This document shows, in pieces, positions 12,385 through 24,028 of a stretch of 64,000 nucleotides of DNA. The stretch's first letter is position 1, and every line of letters begins with the position of its first letter. Location of the stretch: NCBI GenBank assembly GCA_020744225.1, contig JAGMWG010000009.1, positions 744,001 through 808,000 of the forward strand. Direction: 5' to 3'. The notes under the pieces were generated by a model. That model did not search any database. It had not been told where the DNA came from and was given only the letters and a program-made list of their open reading frames with translations. Position numbers and translations under genes: made by a program. This DNA is from Paraphoma chrysanthemicola (Eukaryota > Ascomycota > Dothideomycetes > Pleosporales > Phaeosphaeriaceae).

Positions 12385-14184
12385 CTAGTAGCCTTGATGT
12401 GAAGTAGGCGTGTACTTCTGATCCGCGACGTAGTATGATTCCGGATGCGGCGGCGCAGTGTAGTGTGATTGGCTATATGATTGCAAGGCAACAGGTGCTG
12501 ATGAACGCCTCTGGTGATCATGAGGCGCGGAGCTATCCTGGCTAGCTGCTTGGCCTTGAGGACCAGGAATGTGAACGTCGAAAGTAGAGGCTTGAGGCAC
12601 GCTGTACTGAGGCGGCTGAGACATATGAGACCGACTGACGCTGGAGTATTGGGAGGTCGACGGCTGCGCATACTGCGAGGCGGTGGTGGGCTGCTGAGAC
12701 TCATAGGAGTAATGGCGTGCAGGCTGCGACTGAGACGCGTACGGTTGTGGCGTCGCCGTTTGTACTGGATACTGCGGGCTGGATGTCTGCGGAGATGGAT
12801 AATGCTGCGGGGACGGTGGCTGAACGTGCTGCTGGCTTGGTGGGTACTGAGGAGCATAAGCTTGCGGAGTCCTTTGCTGCCCAGAATATGGGTGCGTTGC
12901 CGCAGATGCCGTGTATTGGGGTGCAGCAGATTGTGGTGGTGCGTAGTGGTGAGGACTCTGATGTGTTGGTGTGTACTGCGAAGCTTGAGGTCCATGCCAG
13001 TAGTCAGACACGTGCAAATGGAGTGGAGCATGAGTTGGCGCCACCGTGTGCCCTACAGCTTGAGAGACAGCGCCAATGACATGGTGTTGCAGATGGCTAG
13101 GTTGCATGTGCTGACCATAGCCTGCAACGAGCGGCATGTCCTTGCTCTCTTCGTCCTCGAGACTGACTTTCCAGCCAGCTAGCAGTTCTGGTCTTGGCTG
13201 AATATCGGAGAGCTTTGCATCTTGGAAGGGTCGCTTCAGCTTTCCATTAACCACGTCCTCAAGACTGTAGTACGAAATGACGTGATGATGTGTGCCTTGA
13301 TATTTGACGGAGATGGTCTTCTTCATCAACCCTCCTTCTTTGAACTCATAGCTGTCGATGAGAGATCCGCAAAAGCGTCTTTGCTGGTCTGGTGTGAGAC
13401 TCTGAGCAAAGTTGGCATACACTTTGTTGGTCGAGTCTGTGTCGCCTGCAAGCACACCATCGATCAGAGGACTCTCGAATTCGTCATCAGAGTTGTTGAC
13501 ATGGTCTCCAGTCTTGGTGATGGCGGGTCCTGCGCTCTCTTTGCGCTTCCGCTTGGTACCACAGGATGGGTTCAGTGCCGTTTTCTTTTCGTCCGGCTTC
13601 AGCGCACGCACGAGCTGACGGTATATGAGACAATTGTTCATGACTCGGCTCGGAGACCAGTGAACAGCGTCAGTCCAGCGTTTGATGCCTGATGCATTCT
13701 CCTCATACACAAGAACGGTACCAGAAGTAAGCATCTCTGCCCGCTCCTTGTCGTGTGGCCTGCGGCTGATGTGACTTAGGCGGCCCTGAAGTGCAGCCTC
13801 TACCACAGTCATTGCGTCCTTCGTAGTGTCGAGGAAACCCTGCCAGGTTGGCTTGAATGCAGGCTGGGCCTTGATCATGTTGGGGGGTCCATGGGACCTG
13901 GACGGAGGTGGTGCAGCTGTTCCAGTTGCGACGGAATGAGAGGATGCACCCGAGATATGACGGAGAGGCACGCGCGAGTTTGGAGGCTGAAGATTTGGCG
14001 TGAAATTCGCGTATATCGAGGGATCGAATACATTCGAGTAAGACGAATGCTGAGGCGCCGAAGGTTGAGGCCAGGCCCAAGCGTCCGTGTCGCTGTAACC
14101 TTCAACCTTCTGCACCCCGGAATGGGACATTTCGTGTCCAAACGGCGGCATCGTCAAAGTCGATGCCCTGATGCCTTGCAACAT
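12385..14184 (-). CDS. WOR1: Gti1/Pac2 (WOPR) family regulator, Wor1/Ryp1/Sge1-like
   Basis: A fungal master regulator of morphology and, in pathogens, of effector expression; the family includes Candida Wor1, Histoplasma Ryp1 and Fusarium Sge1. The single exon encodes 599 residues from the ATG at 14184, with in-frame alternatives at 14151 (MPPFGHEM) and 14130 (MSHSGV). The bipartite WOPR DNA-binding domain is clear. WOPRa spans about 113-200 (SRRPHDKERAEML, YEENASGIKRWTD, WSPSRVMNN) and WOPRb about 258-325 (LMKKTISV, HHHVISYYSLEDVV). A KRKRKE basic patch lies between the halves. From about 350 to the end the protein is Gln/Pro/Ser/Tyr-rich, like the Wor1/Sge1 tails and unlike Pac2. The N-terminal 110 residues are longer than in Sge1. 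The presumed leader contains an 8-codon upstream ORF (14312-14286) and a candidate 5' UTR intron (GTACCT at about 14292 to CCACAACAG at about 14209). Orthology to a specific subfamily is inferred from the tail. Confidence 0.9.
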   Translation of the reverse strand: MLQGIRASTLTMPPFGHEMSHSGVQKVEGYSDTDAWAWPQPSAPQHSSYSNVFDPSIYANFTPNLQPPNSRVPLRHISGASSHSVATGTAAPPPSRSHGPPNMIKAQPAFKPTWQGFLDTTKDAMTVVEAALQGRLSHISRRPHDKERAEMLTSGTVLVYEENASGIKRWTDAVHWSPSRVMNNCLIYRQLVRALKPDEKKTALNPSCGTKRKRKESAGPAITKTGDHVNNSDDEFESPLIDGVLAGDTDSTNKVYANFAQSLTPDQQRRFCGSLIDSYEFKEGGLMKKTISVKYQGTHHHVISYYSLEDVVNGKLKRPFQDAKLSDIQPRPELLAGWKVSLEDEESKDMPLVAGYGQHMQPSHLQHHVIGAVSQAVGHTVAPTHAPLHLHVSDYWHGPQASQYTPTHQSPHHYAPPQSAAPQYTASAATHPYSGQQRTPQAYAPQYPPSQQHVQPPSPQHYPSPQTSSPQYPVQTATPQPYASQSQPARHYSYESQQPTTASQYAQPSTSQYSSVSRSHMSQPPQYSVPQASTFDVHIPGPQGQAASQDSSAPHDHQRRSSAPVALQSYSQSHYTAPPHPESYYVADQKYTPTSHQGY

Positions 14185-14530
14185 GGGGAATGGAAAAAAA
14201 TGTTCTGTTGTGGGAAGACGTAGATGATAGTTGTTCCAGGAGAAAAGTGCTCGCCGTTGGTGGCAGAGGAGGAGCAGGAGGGGGATCAGGTACGTCCAAA
14301 AGTCCAAATCATGTGCACGAGGATGATGGTGAGAACTGTCGAGTTGGTCCTGAGCGAGTGAGATGTGTTGGCCGGAGGAAAGTGTCGGTGATGGAGAACC
14401 AGTCGTTGAGGGTTCGGAAGTCAGATATTAGTAGTACGTGTACTAGACGAGGATGGGTGAGCGTGCAGATCTGATGAGGTGACGGATAAGCCCTTACTAG
14501 CGGTATGAGGCCGGGATCCAAGTAGATATG

Positions 14531-14539
14531 AAAGTTTAA
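14531..14539 (+). promoter_or_regulatory. Candidate WOPR-type site AAAGTTTAA
   Basis: AAAGTTTAA lies about 350 bp upstream of the WOR1-like ATG. It contains the AAAGTTT core reported for Wor1-family DNA binding, and autoregulation is known in the family. A single 7-bp core match is weak evidence in a 9.8-kb region. Confidence 0.25.
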
Positions 14540-15598
14540 ATGTCACGTTGTTTTGGCCGTAAGAGGACGGGATGTAACGCGGGGCAGATATGCTCAGGCT
14601 GCTTCCCTCCCGAATTGGGTCCTCTGCTTTCGCTAATCCAATAATTGATATTTGGCCGTGTCTCTTCCCGAGTCGGTGGATGTGGTGACTAGAGGGTTGC
14701 AGGACGATGGAGGGGTATGGCAACAAGACAACGCACGCACTGGTACTGCAGTTCTCAGTGAGGAGCGTGGTCGAGCACGAAGCCAGGTGAAGGTACGGTA
14801 CCAGAAGGTGGTCCAGGACGTGGGTAGGCGTATAGTTGGGATTAATATTGCAGCGTCGGCGAATTGCGAAGCGGACCAGGATGTGGAGGTAAGCGGGCCC
14901 TGGGGCGATAATAAGGGGAGGGATGTGATAGTAGCAACGGCGGCATCAGCCAGCAGGCATAGACCTGCCTCTGTGTCGAAGCACGCTACCTGGGTTTTGA
15001 CGACCGGAGTGGGCTGATCGGAGAAATTGGCGACTCCCGGCAGGGCCAAGTGGTGTACGGGGCAAGTGAAGCGTGAGGACCTGCAGGACCCCCGACCGGG
15101 CACGATGGCAGTGCGCACGTAAGTAGGTAGTGATGAAGCTTCGAGGAATGGCAGCGCTCTGTGCCCATGACACACTACCATGGCTGGAGGCTTGGAGGGG
15201 GCTTGTCCAGCTCTGGCTGGCGGGCAGTTGATGGTCACAGTAGCGTAACGATCGCCCCTGCCGCGAGTCTGTGCTAGGCCCTGGATGGGGGCTTTGTCGA
15301 CTCTCGAGGTGAGGCAGCCCTGCTGGGGGGACGTTCGCCGCAAGCCCCCTCTGCCCGTTCGCGGTTCTGGCCCATGAGACGATCTGCGCCGACAAGAGTG
15401 GCTCCCTGCGCAGACTCCACCGCCCATACCGCACGAGGCCGGCTAGGCGGTGGGCAAGTCGCGCCGCACGAGGCCTTGCAGAGGGCAGCCGGTGCAAGCT
15501 TCGCGCTGCAGGGCGGCGGCCGCAGCTGGAGCAGCACGCTGAAACTACTGCTGCTGGTGCTGCTCGCGTACCCGCACTCCGCGGACGCTGGGCTGGTC

Positions 15599-15619
15599 CT
15601 GCTGCTGCTGCTGCTGCTC
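15599..15619 (+). repeat. (CTG)7 microsatellite
   Basis: A pure CTG run preceded at 15546-15563 by an interrupted CTGCTG tract, in the GC-rich block upstream of the WOR1-like gene. On the strand of that gene it reads CAG. No coding role is evident. Confidence 0.85.
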
Positions 15620-18600
15620 AGGAACAGCCCGGCTGGATGTGCAGCTCGGGCGAGGCACATGACGAGCAGCAACAGACGAGCAACGGGCGCGCCTCCGGGG
15701 CTGCCAGCAGGCCCGAGGTCGGCTGGAGAGGAGAGAGATGCGGAGAGGCCAGGTCGAAGATGCACGTCGGAACCAGGGCAGCCAGCGCGGCCCAGCATGG
15801 CGAGCTGGGATGCGCATCCTTCCCAGCCGTTCGCGGAGTAGCGCCGTCGCAACGCACTGCGACAGGCAGCCAAGCGCAGGCGCAGAGGCCTAATACGCGC
15901 GGAGATCGGAACGGTGCGCTATGGTTTCGTCTCGCCTGTGCTTCCCAGTCGTGTGCAGCCGTCTTGACTCTTCACTCTTGAGTCTTGAACCGCCCACGCC
16001 GGTGCCCAGCGGGCCCCGAGCATCCCCACGGCTGCGACATTGGCAATGGGCCGAAAGCGGGCGCCTCGGTCGCTCACCAGCGGACGATGGCTCGCTCCCT
16101 GCGCTCTTCCCCGTCTGCACCCACGCATCGACGTCCGCACGTCGGTGTAGGGAGCGTTGACGGCGCTGAGGGACACGCGAAAGCGGCTAGTGTGCACGTG
16201 CCACCAATGGGCACCGACTACCCATCCCTGGCGAGCATCATGCACGTCCATCACAATCACCACCAAAATTCGCAGCCCTCAACACATCGCGAGCTGCGGG
16301 CGTGGTCGGACGCCTGCTTTCACTGCGCTGTGCGCCCTGAGAGGAGCACCCAGGCATTTCTTCTAGAAGACGGCGGGCTCGCCACAAGGGCCGTGCAGGC
16401 TACCAGCCACTGCCTCCTCTAGCCGTGAGCACACGACTGCTTCGCGAGAGCGAGCTCGTCTCTTCAAGTGTCTGCAGATCCACGGACAAGCTACTCCGCA
16501 CAAGCCAAATGCCGGTGCTGCTCGCAATCGCACTGGGCAGAGCTGCCCGTGGAGCTGCCAGTGACGACGACACACCTGACACACCGTGACCAGCGTGTCC
16601 TGGTGCAGCTGCAGCAACCGTGATGCATGTCCGCTGCATGAGGAGGGCAGGAAACTCGTGTCGGCATCCCTGCGCCCTCAGAGACAGGGGTGGCACGCCT
16701 CCGCCTATCAGCACCACGGCCTGTTCCTGACCCTCGAATCTCTTGTCTGACGCCTAACCCACCTGGCAAGCTTGGAACTATTGTTTGCGCAGGTACCTTA
16801 CGTGCAGTAGTGACGGTCCACAGAGCCGTCAAAAGCATGCCCAAGGGGATGCTACCAGCACGAGCCGGCTGTCAAAGGGAATGATCAACCGACTTGCTCT
16901 AGCACCACAGTTTTCGCGCCACAACATTCGCCTGTGAAGCCCTTTTCGGGTGTGGATCACTTCGTCAAGCTGCCAGCACTCTACAGCTCGCACTCGGCAC
17001 ACCGCAATTGTACCTCCCTCCGCACACTGGTGTCCATCGCAGGTCCATCTCACACATTGTCGTATCATCAACAGCTTCATCCGTCACTCGTTCATCCACA
17101 GCGACCATTGATACAGCGACGCTAGACTTGACCACACGTTCGGAACGATATAGCCACGGCGGACGCCACGATCCGGCCCAAGTTTGATGTTCGACGGACA
17201 CGGTGTGTGCTTACATGCTAGGGGTATCGTTGCGTAACAAGGTCATATTACCACAATTATAGGCACCACTCGCATATATACCTACTAGCAGTACGTACAC
17301 AGTACACCTGTGCAGTGGCTTGCGGCAGGTGCCCGCACGTGCACCTTCCACTTGCGAGTAGATCTCTTCACCAGTCACAATATCGATAAACCTGATTACC
17401 TGGCTAGGTTCCGTGCAAACATCCGTAGTTGCCCGTTGCAGCTTAGTCACTAATCTTACAGAAATGCATGGGCAAGTTCTGCGAGGCGACTGATGTCTTG
17501 CACGTCGCTAAACAGTGTACAGATTATCAATTCCTGCTTCAACCTCACCCATGATGTCACATGGGACTTTGCGCCGTCTCTTACGTTCAGGAACAGTTCC
17601 TACACGTTTCAGCATGATTCAGAGCCGGCTTTGCGGACGCTATTCACGACGCTGCTGTGCTGTCAGCTAACTTCCCGAGTCAGGTCAAACCTTATCCTTC
17701 ATCATTTACTCATCCTGGAAGAACGTGGCGACGGGGCGACATCAGCTTGCCTCACCCTGTTGATTCTAGGAGCAGCCTTACACTGCAGTATCTGCACGTC
17801 ATTTTGCGCTTGCTCTAACGCCCAACAGACATAGTTCGCAATGGTGTTGGCTTAGTTTTCATCCATACTTATGACAACGCTGCCAGGGCGACAAATTCTC
17901 TACCCAGACCGCTAACACGTCCTAACACCACTTGCAATCACATACCTGAGGAATTGGAAAGCAGACCGAGACTCTTATGGAATCATCTGGCGCACGAACT
18001 GATTTTCTTTTGCTGGTGCTCTGAGCCCTTGAATTCAGCACATTGTCTCCCACCTTCTCTCATCACTTGGTCAAGCGCAACATCAGTCCTGCGCACCCCT
18101 ATTCACTTGCCGCTTTGGAACCATTTGGAGCTCATTTTGGTGATTTTCAACGGCATACATACATTTTGGTTCCCTCGCATGGCCACATCAACAGACGTTA
18201 CATTCAATTAAATTTGGTTCCGCATCATGACAGTGATTGCTCAGTCTACGTCCTTTCTCCATCTGGCCGCAGCAGAGAAAAGGCCGTTCAAGAGAAGGAA
18301 AATAAGCCCTGTGCAGAGGTGATTGAAATTGCGTGCACTGGGCGCGCCACTTCTGATTTTGGCTCGGAGCACCAAGTACCGTAGCTCATATCCACAGCGC
18401 AAAATATGCTCTGGCACTTCCTTCGCGGAACGGACCAGGCCGACACTCAGTCGGCACGGGATCGGCGACGTGCAACTGCTCTGCCTGACCAGCTGTAGCT
18501 GCGGTCCTCTACCAGCTGTTGCAAGAAGCGAGTAGTGTGGAGGTCGTCAGGAGTTGCGCGCAATCGATTTCCTAATGCGGCAATGCCCCCATTCTGCAAT

Positions 18601-21600
18601 GGAGCAGAAGGTTTTCTCTCCGGCGGAGAATTTGGATTTATGCTCAGGAGATTATCTCACTCGGTTACTCCGCATGTCCTAACGGCCACCATTTTGCAAT
18701 ATGTGCGATCTTGGACCTTATCTCGCGCGATGCAACTTGTCTTGATAGCTGCCTGCAATCACGATGACTTGACAAACCAACCTCGAATTCGTCGTTCAGG
18801 AATCACGATCACGGCCCTCGATCCGCATTTGAGGTGACTTGCCCACTGAGGGTAGCGGGTCCGACTCTGGCGGCGGGCTGGCACAGTCCGGCAACCCGTC
18901 AAACTTTATGCCTCGCTTTTGTTGCGCCATTCGTTCAATTCTTGGTACACCAAGAGCTAGCGTTGGCTTTTATTGACTAACATTGCCGTAGATCGCCTGA
19001 ATGCACAGCACGGTCAACATGAATTGTTTCGTCGATCCGGGCCAAAACCCGCGCTCTGTTCCTTTCTGGAGTGGCGCATGGTGTATCTGACGCTATCAGC
19101 TTGCGTTCACGAGACCCTGCGAGTAGAGCATGCGATACACACGCACATCAGATCCTGCAGTCCGCTGCCGGTGCATCCTGCCTCGCGAGTCAGAGAAGAT
19201 CTGGAGCGAAAAGAACTCATAGCTCTTTCGTATTGAGCCAGTTTAACTAACCATTCTCACACATGGACTGGTCGTGGAAAGGGCGCTCATCTGGTGAGCC
19301 CGCGTATGAAAATGACCGGCGTCAACTCCGAACTCCCACCCAACGATTGCTGCGACGTGCTATGCCAGCCCGCGCTCCAGCAGCAAGACATCTGCTTAGC
19401 GACTGTTCAGCAAAGCGCCAGGCGCGTTTCACGGCTGCTCCCAGCCGAAAATATCCAACTCATTCCCGCGGACCCGTCAAGCCTTGGTGGCCAGCAGACA
19501 GGCGTATCTTTTCCTGGAGAATTGGTCTCGAACAGCTCTGCTGTTGAATGTCTTCAGGGAACCACCATGAGTACAGTAACATCGCCACATGAGAGATTGA
19601 ATTTGGAGGGCATCAGCTGCGACAGTGCGACGAATCCAGATGCAGACTTGGGCAGTCAGCACCTTAATGCTCCCGCCGTTGTCCCTATTGATCCGGCCGT
19701 TGCAGATAAGACTCCACAATGGACAGAATGTGCAGGAGCCTGCATGATGACTTTGTCTTCTTAGCAAGCTACTGGTTGTAGAGATGGCTACCAGCGGCAA
19801 ATGTCTTCTCCTCATGCGAGCGAGCCGCGCTTGTTTCGTTCCGCGAGGGTATCTCAGCCGAGATTTCGCCAATGTCGTGACGAGCATGCGGTAGCTGCAG
19901 ACACGAGAAGTTCTGGTCGATCTCCACTGCCTTCACATCGGGCTGAAGAAGAAGCATCGAAAGTCAAAGCACGCTTGCGCCACATCGACTGCAATGCGTT
20001 CACCACAGCGGGTTAATGAAACCGCATACTTGACGCTATTTTGGAGCATTCTAGGGCTTTGCAGACGCGTGGGCGCACCCAGTACGAATGCTATGCCTCC
20101 AGACGCATTGGAGGGTGTGTATACTTGACGTAGTCTTCGCATCATCATCAAAGCGCCAGCCCCTACTTTGGGCTGAGGTGACACAAATCACGCACAAGCT
20201 GGTCGTCCCACGCCTGGACCTGATGTAGACTTGCTAGTCCTTGGCCGCGTTGCTCAGTGTTTGGCCTTTGGTGTTTCAAAGCTTGGCCACATGGCATCTT
20301 AGTGGAGATTGCGGGGGATCGGGTTCACCAAACAAACGTTGTCTCATCGGGCTAATAGCAACGACGAATCATCATCCTCCGGGGCAAGGAGCGATCAAGA
20401 TTGCGGCAACCGGCAAGATCAAGCAACCTCCAGCCGCATCCTTTGATGAAACATCGCCCGTTGTCTGACGCACTCTGCCAAGGATCCATCGTTCAACGTC
20501 CGGACGTATATCGGTTCATGGCTCGCACGCCGACGGCAGGAGAGCATACGCAGGGCGACTCCTTGAACATAATCACCTCATGGCCCTATCATCTACTCAC
20601 CTCCCTTGATATTCCGCCTTTGCTAAGCGTGGTCGACACGCTGCAGCCACGGCCCGACCCCCAACGTCATCCTCAAAGTTCAAACACCCCTTGCATTATG
20701 GTTCGATACGTGCGGCGCTGCAGCAGATCTGTGCATCGAAGCAGCTTGTTGCAATGGTTCTGCAACGATGCCCATGCTGCCCAAAGGGGAGATCTCGGGG
20801 CGATAAACGTTGGATCGACCCGATCGCTAGCGGGGAAGTAAGGGTCGCTCGGCCGTGCTCAACCGATGCGCCTTGTCTGTCAGCTGAACGAGGCGAAGCC
20901 CAATTTCAATAGACACAGACGTAGAAGTAGTGTGGTAGTAGGACGTAGTATCTTGTTGACCAAGGTCTGCTGGCCGACGACCCGGAATTTGCCTGACGGC
21001 GCTCACCAAATGCACAAAGGCCCGATGCACTTGCTCCAGTCGACCTAGATGGAGCTCCTCCATCTTCACAGTATGCAGGGGACATCAGCGCAATACTGAG
21101 GTTGTTCGGGCGTTGTGGTGGCTGTGGAGCTGTGGGAGAGTTGCGGACCGTGGCCCTCCGTGTAGGTCGTGCATGCCTGTTTACCTTTTGGCCATCAAAT
21201 CAGCTCCCAATGGTCCACCAGATCCGCGTCCTGAGCGTCTTGCTCCTACTGTCATGCTGTCAGCATGCCACTTGGGCTTCTTGGTCGCTCGCCAAGCGGC
21301 GAGAGAGAGTTGTGGCTAAAGTCGATAAGTAATTCTTGCATGTTACATCTCACTACGCAAGAGACGCACGACATGGATCTGATGAACCTTGCCCAAGCCC
21401 ACGTAGAGCTGAGGCAGTTAGGCTCAGCGGAAGACTTGGAAGCTCGTGAAGCGGCGAGAAGGCGTGGGCTGATACCGAGAAGTATCTTCCACACGCCAGA
21501 CGGAGGTCGCCGGCACTCGAGCATACATGGAACCATCAAACCTTGCTTGCCCAAAAAGTGAGGCTATTCGGAAGCTGGAGCTGAGCGCGGCACTCATACC

Positions 21601-22830
21601 AGGCGTACAGACGACGCTATCAGCACGTTTGTTCGGCGACGACGACTTGTCCATCGGACACCCTGCATCACTTCCATTGTCTAAGCCAAACCTGTTTCTC
21701 CATGCGATTTAGACCCGAGGTACACTGAAGCCAGCGCATCGTGTGAGGAGAGTCCTGACTTTTCGGGGAGTCTGCGATGCCCCCGTCATCACTGCGCGTT
21801 CGACTACGAAGGTGGTCGCAACAATGCAATATCTCCTTTCTCCCGGAGATCCAGGTGCTAGTGGCAAAGCGTGCAAGTCTTTACAGCCCATGAGTTGTAC
21901 TTCCCATCCAACTCATGTTTTCTGGCGACAAGATTATGCTCTGCTACCTGTGTACATGACTTGCCTTCGTGACAGCCGGAACGTTCGGCGACTGATGCTG
22001 GTCTTGTCAGCAGTGGTTCGCTCATCAGCAGTGGCTTACTCCTCACTGCTGAGATGAATCAGGAATCCTCCCAAGCCTCTTTATTACCTTAAAACTGTGC
22101 CTACAGCGCAATGATACCGCAGCGTGAACGACAATACATCCGTCAGATCGACGATCAAGTGCTGCAGGAGTGCCTTTCACAAATGCCCCTTTTACAACAA
22201 GATGTCAGCACTCGAGACGCGGAGTCGATCGGTTGAGTAGTAACAATCCACCTTACGACAAGCCCAATAGCATTTACAAAGTGTCGAGTGTTGCCTTTGG
22301 CGACCCGAGAACAGTTTATTTTCCGAAGCAACCCGTATATCCACAGGACACCGAAGTCCACCTGTACCACCCTGTTCGCTCGAGAATGCTACAAATAGCC
22401 CGTTCACTCGACCACGTCGCCCCTCGATATGACACCAAGGCATTGCACCTCTGCACGACCAATCCCGCATCGCCCCCCAAGATCTCAGTCGAGCAGAAGT
22501 TCTTCTACCACTTTTGCGTCACCTGGGATACATTTCAGGCTGTGTTGCCCACTGCCTCCAATCTCAATGTACTAGGCAGGATCGAACGAAGTTACCGCGT
22601 AATATCGTGATCTGGTTCGTTCGACGACACATGCGGATGTCGACCAGCATGCTGATTCCTGACAAGGGTCACAGATTAGAGTTTGCGTACTGAGTCGCGA
22701 ACGTGCGAATCGGGTTGAGGTGGGAAAGATAGGGAAGTATGCGTCATTGAGTGTGGTTGACGTCCGAATAGGTATTGTTGAAGTGTGAGTAAGGATTTGA
22801 CATTGGGTAGTCGTAAATTACGAGGGACGG

Positions 22831-22920
22831 CGAACTACGAGTACCGACAAACTACAAAGAATGGCGAACCGCGAGCACCGACAGACTACAAAAGACGGCG
22901 AACCGCGGGCCTTGCCGACA
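22831..22920 (+). repeat. 34-bp tandem repeat, about 2.5 copies
   Basis: Copy one is 22831-22864, copy two 22865-22898 and a partial third starts at 22899 (CGAACCGCGGGCC). The units share CGAAC(T/C)(A/G)CGAG(T/C)ACCGACA(A/G)ACTACAAA. Most differences are C/T or A/G transitions. A degraded piece (TACGAGGGACGG) precedes the first full copy. Confidence 0.8.
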
Positions 22921-24028
22921 TGTGACAAGCATCGATGACCCACACGTCAGACTAAAGAACGCACATAGGCTGAGACCACACACTTCACAAAACCGATACC
23001 TTCGCCTCTTTTGCTTATGTTCCTTGGTTTCAGAAACAATATCACGTCCCCGGAGCACACCAGACAATCAAGCAGGAAGTGCTAGCTCATGCTCCGCTAT
23101 GTAGCGTAAATGGGAACCTACATGCAATTGGGAGATGTCGGACGGGAAAGTATCGGACTGGGGTCATGCCTACAGCGTGAGTACGTGGCCATGAGAGCCG
23201 TGAAAGTTTCTTCATCACATTGAAAAGATGGAACGCAGCTTCTCTCGGTAGGATATACGTCTGAGGAGATATCTCCTGACTTGGAAGGTTTCCTTCATCG
23301 ACTGGCTGTGAAGAGCGACGATTATGAGAGCTTTGGGTGTGATGTGTTGAGTTAGCTGTTCTTTGGCGTGATTGGGGAACATGACTGGCGCACCTTTACA
23401 GGAAGGTCCTCAGCCGTGGGATAGTATTTTAACTACAGACTTATTGTGCTAATGCACTAGTATGACCATCTCAATGAATCTACAACTTCATCTTACAGCC
23501 TCGAGTCACACAATAATGACATATACAATAACACGTGAACGTTTTGGATCTTGTCTATACATATGTCGCCATTTTTTGCCACCCAAGTTCAGCATCGCGA
23601 TCTGCAGGGTTTCACATTGACACTTTCCAGGATAGGATTCCGTATGTTTCGATTCACTCCGATGAAGCTGTCCACCTAGGTGACTCTGAAACTACTCATC
23701 GCCAGTCCTCTCCTACTCGAAGGAAACGTTTAGCGAGGCGGAATGAGCATACCGTCGTTTGCCGATGACGTTGCACGCGGAGGCTGGGGAACGTGGCTAG
23801 TGTGCGTGACATCAGCTGCCACAACCCCATCATCACAGCACACGCGTTGAAGCTATCGCAAACACGACAGCGACTGTTTGAGAACTAGTCTACTTGTTTT
23901 AGCTGCAAGACTACCAAGGCGACGCCAGTTTTCTACATTTGTTCTAGCGGTCGTAGTTTATTTCATATCCTGATTCCACCGCGTGTTTGAGCACCACGAG
24001 GACAAACACTCACGTCACAGCGACCACA

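Larger units (their letters stand above)
14185..24028. other. Very long upstream region of the WOR1-like gene, no supportable gene
   Basis: Almost 9.8 kb lies between the WOR1-like start codon and the next gene at 24029. No ORF has a recognisable domain. The longest candidates are a 151-codon ATG frame at 19306-19764, a 156-codon frame at 15374-15841 inside a GC-rich block (about 14.8-16.7 kb) and an ATG-poor frame at 22170-22610. All look fortuitous. The AAAGTTT word described for WOPR proteins occurs at 14531, 18901 (reverse) and 23203, about what chance allows. Short repeats are listed separately. Long regulatory regions and leaders are known for Candida WOR1; the same role here is inference. 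Confidence 0.55.

Noticed and set aside
15274..15873. Long open frames on both strands with poly-Leu or Ser runs.
   Set aside because: They arise from GC-rich, CTG-repeat DNA; composition is extreme and no family is recognisable.
19306..19764. 151-codon ATG ORF in the WOR1 upstream region.
   Set aside because: No domain, signal peptide or splice partner, and overlapping frames of similar length exist on the other strand; chance is likely.
22170..22610. 146-codon open frame.
   Set aside because: It begins at GTG without a nearby ATG and has no motif.
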